A stretch of 20,860 bases of DNA from Anaerolineae bacterium. Its GTDB lineage: Bacteria > Chloroflexota > Anaerolineae > Aggregatilineales > Aggregatilineaceae. Location of the stretch: positions 1 to 20,860 of the forward strand of contig JAFGJA010000022.1 of the NCBI GenBank assembly GCA_016929355.1, in the 5' to 3' direction. The position numbers were made by a program, and so were the translations under genes. This document shows, piece by piece, positions 16,070-20,860 of this stretch (positions are counted from its first letter, which is position 1; each line of letters starts with the position of its first letter). The notes under the pieces were generated by a model that did no database searches, was not told where the DNA came from, and saw nothing but the letters and a program-made list of their open reading frames with translations.

Positions 16070-17086
16070 TTACCTGTTTTCATATAACCAACAGGCCGCC
16101 TGATGGTTGGGGTGATACTCCTTAAGCGGCGGCTGTTGTTCATGACAGATACTCATGACACGCGGACAGCGCGGGGCAAAGGCACAACCGGGTATTTCTT
16201 CCGTCGGCAGGGGAACCATACCTGTGATCGGGACTAAATCTTTTTCTTTGCGTCCCAACACCGGCACAGAATTCAGCAACCCAACGGTATACGGATGCAG
16301 TGGGTGATGGAATAACTCGCGCGTATCGGCGAATTCCACAACTTTGCCCAGGTACATCACCGCGATCTGGGCGGCCATCTGCGACACCACCCCCAGATTG
16401 TGAGTGATCAGCATAATGGAGGCTGCAAAATCTTCTTGCAACTCCATCATCAAATCTAGAATCTGTGCCTGGACCGTGACATCCAGCGCGGTTGTTGGTT
16501 CATCAGCGAATAAGATTGAGGGATTGCAGGATAGCGCCAGGGCAATCATGACGCGCTGGCGCATCCCTCCACTCAACTGGTGGGGGTATTCATGTAAGCG
16601 CTGTTTGGGCGCACCGATCTGGACCTTGACCAGCATTTCCAACGCGCGCTCCATCGCTTCTTTGCGGCTTACTTTCTGGTGCAGCCGCACCGCTTCCGCG
16701 ATCTGGTGGCCGATCTTGAACAACGGATTAAGCGACATCATCGGTTCCTGGAACACAATCGCCATTTCACCGCCGCGTATGGCGCGCATCGTCATGCCGC
16801 GTGGGTTGAGTTTGGTGAGATCAACCTGACTGCCATCGTTCCGGTGCAGGATAACTTCCCCGTCAACAATTTTCCCCGGCGGGGATGGAATTAACTGCAT
16901 CACCGACATGGCCGTTATGCTTTTACCACAACCGCTTTCACCCACAACGCCGAGCGTAGTTTTGCGCGGCAATGTCAGATTCACGCCATCAACTGCGCGC
17001 ACGGTGGCATTCTCTAGAAAGAAATACGTCTTGAGATTTTTGATTTCTAAGATGGGGGCCGGGGTATTGGTTGACGTTTCGGGCAC
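16070..17086 (-). CDS. oppD: Opp/Dpp-type ABC transporter ATP-binding protein (OppD-like)
   Basis: A 338-residue ATPase. Walker A GESGCGKS is at 49-56, the Q-loop VFQEPMMSLNP at 111-121, the signature LSGGMRQR at 171-178, Walker B ILFADEP at 191-197 and the switch His at 229. The C-terminal extension has HPLHPYTVGLL and four Cys (301, 307, 314, 332) in the spacing linked to an Fe-S cluster in Opp ATPases. The GMRQR form and SVMQL after Walker A favour the D subunit. The start is taken as GTG 17084-17086, 2 nt after the stop of the CHGV GH4 gene, with GGGAG 7 nt upstream. The open frame reaches back to 17257, but that part lies within the GH4 gene and is unlike any ATPase. It pairs with the OppF-like ATPase. 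Confidence 0.92.
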   Translation of the reverse strand: MPETSTNTPAPILEIKNLKTYFFLENATVRAVDGVNLTLPRKTTLGVVGESGCGKSITAMSVMQLIPSPPGKIVDGEVILHRNDGSQVDLTKLNPRGMTMRAIRGGEMAIVFQEPMMSLNPLFKIGHQIAEAVRLHQKVSRKEAMERALEMLVKVQIGAPKQRLHEYPHQLSGGMRQRVMIALALSCNPSILFADEPTTALDVTVQAQILDLMMELQEDFAASIMLITHNLGVVSQMAAQIAVMYLGKVVEFADTRELFHHPLHPYTVGLLNSVPVLGRKEKDLVPITGMVPLPTEEIPGCAFAPRCPRVMSICHEQQPPLKEYHPNHQAACWLYENR

Positions 17087-17088
17087 GA

Positions 17089-18603
17089 TTATGCTCCCTG
17101 GGCTGCTTTTTCTGCGGCGAGTTCCTCTGGGGTGCGAATACGTAACCGGGCTGCACCTTTGGTCTGGACCAGTTTCACGCGCGTGCCATTGGCTTGGTGG
17201 GCTGCCAGCCGTGCTTGGGCCGCTTCGATTTCTTCCGGCGCATAGTTGGGCAACCACTGGGCCTGGACCACCAGCATTTCATCGGTCATCTGCCAGACTT
17301 CTTCAGGATTACAAACCGCGCCGACTAACGGATCGTGCAGCATCGCTTGCTTGAGCATCATCACATCACCATGCACGGCGGCTTCCATACCAAGCTGCTG
17401 GACATGCACACTGGCGGACACCGTTGGTGTACATGCCATCGGCAAATCACCTACAACCGGCATATTGATGCCATTGGTGTCAACATAACCGGGAATTTCG
17501 ATCACACATCCGTCGGGTAAATTGGTAATATGTCCCTGGTTAATGACGTTAAAATGCCCGCGATAGACGCGCCCGGTTTCCAGTCCCTCAATAATGTATG
17601 AGCCGTGTTCCCGGCTGCGTGCAGCCGGTTCGATGACGGGCGGTTCTTCCTTCAGCCAATTGGGGAAATCGGTTTCGAACCAGTTACGGTTTTCCGTGCA
17701 AACGCGCAAATAGCCACCGGTTTCACCGTTAATCCAGGATGACAGGTCGATCCACTGCGGAATCTCGTCAACGCGCTTGCGATACCAGGGCAAATACTCG
17801 CTGAGGTGGCCGTTCGATTCGGTGCTGTAGTAGCCCAATCGCCGGATAATGTCGATGCGGACTTTTTCTTCCTGCGAATAGACCGGGTGATTTTCGAATA
17901 ATTCCAGCATCTTAGGGATCATATCCATGCCGCGCCATTGCACCTGGATGTACCAGGTTTGGTGATTGATTCCGGCGCAGATGATGTCAACATCCTTATA
18001 CGTGACCTGTTCATCTTCGCCGATCAAACCCTCGCGTTTGGCCCAGACATCAATGCAATCCGCGACCTGCTGGTGTCCATGCTGCACGCCGTGACACAAC
18101 CCGATAGTTTTCACCCCGCCGTACTTGTTACAGGCCCAGGTGTTCATCGCCATCGGATTCGAGTAGTTCAAAAACAGCGCGCCGGGTTTGGCAACTTCGC
18201 GGATGTCTTGACAGATGTTGAGCAGCACCGGGATCGTGCGCTGCGCGTACATAATCCCGCCAGCACAGATCGTATCACCGACGCATTGATCCACGCCGTA
18301 CTTGAGCGGTATTTCTACGTCAAGTTGGAATGCTTCCAGCCCGCCCTGGCGGATCATGCAGATCACGTAATCGGCATCCTGAATCGCCTCACGCTGACTT
18401 GTGGTGGATTCAATCCGGGCCGGGCGTTGGTTCGCGTCAATATCGCGCTGGCACAACTCAGTGACCATCTTGAGGTTTGTTTCTGAAATATCCATAAAGG
18501 AGAAGACCGTATCGGATAATTCAGGCACGGCCAATAAATCATGCATCAAACGGCGGGTAAAACCTATCGAGCCAGCGCCAATCATGGCGATTTTAATTGC
18601 CAT
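17089..18603 (-). CDS. GH4 glycosidase, CHGV motif (possible alpha-uronidase)
   Basis: A 504-residue family-4 glycoside hydrolase, NAD+ and metal dependent. The Rossmann motif is MIGAGSIGFTR (7-17) with acidic Asp38 after strand 2. NYSNPMAM is at 146-153, the metal/catalytic motif GLCHGVQHGH has Cys170-His171-Gly172-Val173, and the second metal ligand is His214 in GINH. In family 4 the CHG form has been linked to uronide-active enzymes, while CHS marks alpha-galactosidases, so this paralogue probably acts on a different sugar from the GH4 at the other end of the cluster. A 45-residue Ala/Glu-rich tail after about 460 extends beyond the usual end. It is the first gene of the cluster, with AGGAGA about 7 nt before the ATG and a likely promoter at 18806-18834. 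Confidence 0.87.
   Translation of the reverse strand: MAIKIAMIGAGSIGFTRRLMHDLLAVPELSDTVFSFMDISETNLKMVTELCQRDIDANQRPARIESTTSQREAIQDADYVICMIRQGGLEAFQLDVEIPLKYGVDQCVGDTICAGGIMYAQRTIPVLLNICQDIREVAKPGALFLNYSNPMAMNTWACNKYGGVKTIGLCHGVQHGHQQVADCIDVWAKREGLIGEDEQVTYKDVDIICAGINHQTWYIQVQWRGMDMIPKMLELFENHPVYSQEEKVRIDIIRRLGYYSTESNGHLSEYLPWYRKRVDEIPQWIDLSSWINGETGGYLRVCTENRNWFETDFPNWLKEEPPVIEPAARSREHGSYIIEGLETGRVYRGHFNVINQGHITNLPDGCVIEIPGYVDTNGINMPVVGDLPMACTPTVSASVHVQQLGMEAAVHGDVMMLKQAMLHDPLVGAVCNPEEVWQMTDEMLVVQAQWLPNYAPEEIEAAQARLAAHQANGTRVKLVQTKGAARLRIRTPEELAAEKAAQGA
17094..17098 (-). promoter_or_regulatory. Ribosome-binding site that sets the GTG start of the OppD-like gene
   Basis: GGGAG on the minus strand, inside the last codons of the CHGV GH4 gene and 7 nt before GTG 17086. 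It implies translational coupling of hydrolase and ATPase. Confidence 0.6.
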
Positions 18604-18645
18604 TAAGTTATCTCCTAAGAAATATGTGAGAACAGATACGCGCGA

Positions 18646-18683
18646 ACAACCTCAACCTCGATGCTCATTTTGGTGAGGGTTGT
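18646..18683 (-). other. Leader hairpin in the GH4 transcript 5' UTR
   Basis: ACAACCTCAACC (18646-18657) can pair with GGTGAGGGTTGT (18672-18683) with a bulge. It would fall in the roughly 195-nt leader of the GH4 mRNA. It does not match a riboswitch that I know. Confidence 0.35.
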
Positions 18684-18784
18684 GTGAAGTGTGGGTATGA
18701 TGTGCAAAAGGGTAGCGCTTGCGCCAAAACGATGAATTATCATAATTGGGTAATCTGATCGCAAAAACACTATACATGGAAATG

Positions 18785-18808
18785 ATCTAACATTTTGTTA
18801 TGTTCATT
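18785..18808. promoter_or_regulatory. Operator-like half-sites at the GH4 promoter
   Basis: ATCTAACAT (18785-18793) and ATGTTCATT (18800-18808) face each other across 6 bp and share the ATGTT core of the inverted repeat at the regulator promoter. They overlap or follow the GH4 -10 box. The arrangement is head-in rather than head-out, so binding by the same regulator is plausible but weaker. Confidence 0.45.
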
Positions 18809-18834
18809 AAATCAATTTTTGAATGGATTGTCAA
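18806..18834 (-). promoter_or_regulatory. Predicted sigma-70 promoter of the GH4/transporter cluster
   Basis: On the minus strand, TTGACA (18829-18834), 17-bp spacer, TTTAAT (18806-18811). The -35 is a full consensus match; the -10 differs at one position. It would start transcription near 18799, about 195 nt before the GH4 ATG. Confidence 0.6.
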
Positions 18835-18889
18835 GTAATCTACAGCACAAATGGATATTTCCTCCCCTTTTTTCTCTCAGGCTTATTTG

Positions 18890-18919
18890 TTGACATTCTG
18901 ATAATGTTTGTTTTACAAT
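18890..18919 (+). promoter_or_regulatory. Predicted sigma-70 promoter of the regulator gene
   Basis: TTGACA (18890-18895), 18-bp spacer, TACAAT (18914-18919). Both boxes are near consensus. Transcription would start near 18926, about 27 nt before the ATG at 18953, leaving a very short leader. Confidence 0.7.
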
Positions 18920-18930
18920 TAAACGAACAT
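18904..18930. promoter_or_regulatory. Operator-like inverted repeat over the regulator -10 box
   Basis: ATGTTTGTTT (18904-18913), 7-bp spacer, AAACGAACAT (18921-18930); one mismatch in ten. It is centred at 18917, within the -10 box (18914-18919). The ATGTTCG/CGAACAT core resembles the half-sites known for GlpR and other DeoR-family repressors, which fits the DeoR-type helix-turn-helix of the adjacent gene product. This implies autorepression. Confidence 0.65.
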
Positions 18931-18952
18931 TTTATAAAAACTGGAATGCCTC

Positions 18953-20029
18953 ATGAATAAAAAACAATTGCGTCAAAAAGCCATTATTGATCTGATGCAG
19001 TCTTTAACTGGCGAGCAGTTACTCAAAACAACGGAGATTGCCGAACAACTAGACGTCTCGGAAATGACGATTCGGCGCGATCTGCAAGAATTAGAGGCCG
19101 CAGGTCAAATTGAACGGCAGCATGGCGGCGTAATCATCCCTCAACCGGATGCGCCTTTACCTACGTTATACCGGGTGGGTATCTTGCTGGTGTCGCGCGA
19201 TATGAAATTTTCCGACCCGTTTTTTAATGAAGTCATTGAGGGGTTGGATTGCAAACTACACGACTTGCGCTGCCATATCCAATATATCCGAACGTCAGCC
19301 GATGTTGAAACCATTGAGCAATCGCGGTTGTTGCTGACAACGGATCCGGTTGATGGCATCATTACAATTGGTGTGAAACGCTCGGCCAGTATCACATATC
19401 TACAGCAAAACGCTCCCAAACTCGTGACAATTATCGATTCGTTGGGGGAGAAACATGACACTATCTTGTTCGATGGAGCTGGTGGCATACAGAAAATCGT
19501 CGATCATTTGTATCGCCTGGGTAAACGACGATTGGGATTCGTCACCGGGTATTACGATGACCGCGAGCAGGGTTTCATCGATGCCATTGCCCGGTTGGAG
19601 CTAGATGACGATCCGGCGCTGCGGGTAACTATCACCTACGATCAGCCGAAAGGATGGTCTCCGGTGGTAGGTGAGGAAGCGGCAGAAAAGTTACTGAACC
19701 TATCCCATCCACCAGAGGCGATTGTCTGTGCATCGGACCGGCTGGCGATAGGCGTAATGCAGAGGTTGCACCAATATGGTCTCCGTGTACCAGATGATAT
19801 TGCCGTGACGGGGGTGGACAATATTTCTGATGCCGCTTATACCATCCCGCCATTAACGACTGTACATGTCCACAAGAAGTTGATTGGAGCATTGGCTGCA
19901 GAGCGGTTGGTCCGTCAGATGGAAAATCCCGATGAAGTGCCGCTTCAGATATGTGCCCCAACGCATCTGGTCATTCGTGAGTCGTGTGGCAGCCAACTCA
20001 ATCGTGGTGGGCAAGCTGGCACTACATGA
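18953..20029 (+). CDS. Transcriptional regulator: DeoR-type HTH with LacI-type sugar sensor
   Basis: A 358-residue hybrid regulator. Residues about 5-60 form a DeoR-type winged helix-turn-helix: TTEIAEQLDVSEMTIRRDLQ (26-45) followed by the hallmark IERQHGG wing (53-59). Residues about 74-350 form a periplasmic-binding-like sensor of the LacI/GalR type: YRVGILLVSRD, HLYRLGKRRLGFVTG, PEAIVCASDRLAIGVMQRL, VPDDIAVTGVDN, PPLTTVHVHK and the terminal LVIRES are all recognisable. True LacI proteins have a different N-terminal domain, so this is a domain swap. It is divergent from the GH4/transporter cluster and probably represses it and itself through the repeats in the shared gap, with a sugar as inducer. 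The ribosome-binding site is weak (GGA about 9 nt upstream). No gene follows closely on the plus strand. Confidence 0.88.
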   Translation: MNKKQLRQKAIIDLMQSLTGEQLLKTTEIAEQLDVSEMTIRRDLQELEAAGQIERQHGGVIIPQPDAPLPTLYRVGILLVSRDMKFSDPFFNEVIEGLDCKLHDLRCHIQYIRTSADVETIEQSRLLLTTDPVDGIITIGVKRSASITYLQQNAPKLVTIIDSLGEKHDTILFDGAGGIQKIVDHLYRLGKRRLGFVTGYYDDREQGFIDAIARLELDDDPALRVTITYDQPKGWSPVVGEEAAEKLLNLSHPPEAIVCASDRLAIGVMQRLHQYGLRVPDDIAVTGVDNISDAAYTIPPLTTVHVHKKLIGALAAERLVRQMENPDEVPLQICAPTHLVIRESCGSQLNRGGQAGTT

Positions 20030-20081
20030 CAGGATAAATACCTGTGGGGGGCAGATAACTCATCCGACTCGGTTTTTCCCC

Positions 20082-20385
20082 TTACGCAGCCCATTGGTAG
20101 TCATGATGCAGACCATTCAGAATCGGCACACCGATGACCTTGCGACGCGCGTGTTCAGGCAAGCCCACGTCATATGATGGGATGGGGATCTGTTCATCGA
20201 TGCCCTGATGCGGACGTGCGCGATTGAAGAACGCGCAATACTCACGGATGACGCATCGCACATGCTTTTCACTCAAAATCAGAATATGATCCAAACATTC
20301 ACGGCGCACACTGCCAATAAAGCGCGCGCCGCCAAACGCTGGTTTGCACGCCTGGAACAGGCCAAGATCACGCCGATCTATTGAG
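20082..20385 (-). pseudogene. Transposase/integrase-core remnant (frameshifted, 5' truncated)
   Basis: The minus-strand frame ending at TAA 20082-20084 encodes the C-terminal part of an rve-type transposase (IS481/IS3-like): RFIGSVRRECLDHILILSE, then EYCAFFNRARPHQGID with the conserved Asn-x-x-RPHQ element, and a tail ending HDYQWAA. Upstream of RFIG the similarity moves to another frame (GVILACSRRANQRLAAR aligns with the usual PTPYRAPRANAxAERF stretch), which points to a frameshift near 20325. The two N-terminal catalytic acidic residues and the rest of the protein are missing, and no terminal inverted repeats were found. The remnant stops abruptly where the oxidoreductase fragment begins on the other strand, so an insertion followed by deletion is likely. 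Confidence 0.75.
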
Positions 20386-20580
20386 ACACAGGTTTTTGAT
20401 GCTGATCCCGTAGCAAAAGTGATCGTCACTGAAGGTTCCGATGGCGTGTATGAGCTAATGTACCAAACGCTGATCATTGCCACTGGCGCGCACGAACGCT
20501 TTTTGCCTTTTCCGGGTTGGCCGCTACCGGGTGTGGTAGGCGCAGGCGGCTTACAAGTGCTGGTCAAGAGAGGCTTATCA
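20383..20580 (+). pseudogene. FAD/NAD(P) oxidoreductase fragment
   Basis: About 65 codons in the plus frame show ETQVFDADP and then YQTLIIATGAHERFLPFPGW and PLPGVVGAGGLQVLVKRG. This is the central dinucleotide-binding region of an FAD-dependent oxidoreductase of the opine-oxidase/HcnB/D-hydroxyproline-dehydrogenase alpha type, with the ATGA element that closes the FAD domain. No N-terminal GxGxxG domain or C-terminal part is present; the fragment starts at the transposase remnant and runs in frame into a DHDPS-type sequence. It cannot encode a working enzyme by itself. Confidence 0.7.
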
Positions 20581-20860
20581 GTTGCCTGGATCGCGGGATT
20601 GGTCAACGCATTGCCGCGCGAGTCGGTTGCGTTGTGTGAGTGGTCGATAGCCGGGGATACCGACCGGGCTTTTGAGCTGTATCGCTGGTTTCTTCCCTTG
20701 CTGCGCCTGGACACAGAGGTTAAGTTGGTCCAACTCATTAAATTAGTGCTGGATTGTCAAATAACGGACGAAAGGTTCATCCGAGAGTTTGGTGCAATGA
20801 GGGAAAAGATAGACCATAGACGCCATGTGATGGAGACAACAATCAGCGGTGTGTCGATCC
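20581..20860 (+). pseudogene. DHDPS/NAL-family C-terminal fragment, in frame with oxidoreductase fragment
   Basis: Continuing the same frame, AWIAGLVNALPRESVALCEW, then AGDTDRAFELYRWFLPLLRLDTEVKLVQLIKL match the last third of dihydrodipicolinate-synthase/N-acetylneuraminate-lyase-type enzymes (usual form: GWIAGLVN..P, LYRWFLPLLRLD..PKLVQ.IK). The N-terminal barrel with the Schiff-base Lys is missing. Similarity fades after about 20745, and the frame stays open to the right edge. The two-gene junction (about 20570-20590) looks like an internal deletion in a catabolic operon. Confidence 0.65.

Larger units (their letters stand above)
18604..18952. other. 349-bp divergent regulatory region
   Basis: This gap lies between the CHGV GH4 gene (minus) and the DeoR/LacI-type regulator (plus). 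It is AT-rich over its right half and holds the two promoters, the operator-like repeats and the leader hairpin listed separately. No open frame or RNA gene is evident in it. Confidence 0.8.

Noticed and set aside
17087..17257. N-terminal extension of the OppD-like ATPase
   Set aside because: It lies inside the CHGV GH4 gene in another frame, resembles no ATPase, and a GTG with a good ribosome-binding site exists at 17086.
17938..18486. 182-codon open frame on the plus strand
   Set aside because: It is antisense to the GH4 gene, and a similar shadow frame occurs opposite the other GH4 gene (7752-8255), so it comes from shared codon bias.
18604..18800. Possible riboswitch in the long GH4 leader
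   Set aside because: Only one bulged hairpin is visible, with no known aptamer core.
20400..20738. Minus-strand open frame continuing upstream from the transposase remnant
   Set aside because: It lies antisense to the clearly recognisable oxidoreductase and DHDPS fragments, and its Ser/Thr/Lys-rich translation shows no transposase similarity.

Overview
The window reads as a chromosomal segment of a Chloroflexota-type bacterium (Anaerolineae-like). This is inferred from gene content: GH4 sugar hydrolases beside an Opp-type transporter, a DeoR-HTH/LacI-sensor regulator, a PrsW-cNMP fusion, a DUF2207 protein with a Gly-rich tail, and dispersed GC-rich intergenic palindromes. No marker gene is present, so the assignment is moderate at best. 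No rRNA, tRNA or CRISPR was seen.

Layout. (1) 1-1456, plus strand: the end of an unrecognised gene and a sulfotransferase, probably cell-surface polysaccharide decoration. They converge on a DUF354 GT-B-like protein (1508-2551, minus) with a perfect 12-bp hairpin between them. (2) 2651-6905, plus strand: a tight three-gene membrane module, made of a DUF2207 protein, a small two-TM protein with a winged-helix-like segment and zinc ribbon, and a PrsW-like intramembrane protease fused to a cyclic-nucleotide-binding domain. A 49-bp imperfect palindrome closes it. (3) 18603 down to 7029, minus strand: a nine-gene cluster in the order GH4 (CHGV type), OppD-like ATPase, solute-binding protein, OppB-like permease, OppC-like permease, six-heme c-type cytochrome, OppF-like ATPase, small DUF4870/Tic20-like membrane protein, GH4 (CHSV type). 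(4) 18953-20029, plus strand: a divergent regulator with a DeoR-type helix-turn-helix and a LacI-type sugar sensor. (5) 20082-20860: a gene graveyard with a frameshifted transposase remnant, then an FAD oxidoreductase fragment joined in frame to a DHDPS-family fragment.

How it works together. The cluster looks like an uptake-and-hydrolysis system for an oligosaccharide or glycoside. A secreted binding protein delivers substrate to an Opp-type ABC transporter, and two cytoplasmic NAD/metal-dependent GH4 enzymes with different catalytic signatures cleave it. The regulator sits back to back with the first GH4 gene. Its promoter (TTGACA-N18-TACAAT) is overlain by a near-perfect inverted repeat that resembles DeoR/GlpR half-sites, and similar half-sites lie at the GH4 promoter, so it probably represses both itself and the cluster. 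The six-heme exported cytochrome embedded between transporter genes is the least expected component. The other notable points are the PrsW-cNMP fusion module and the collapsed, probably hydroxyproline-type, catabolic remnant at the right edge.
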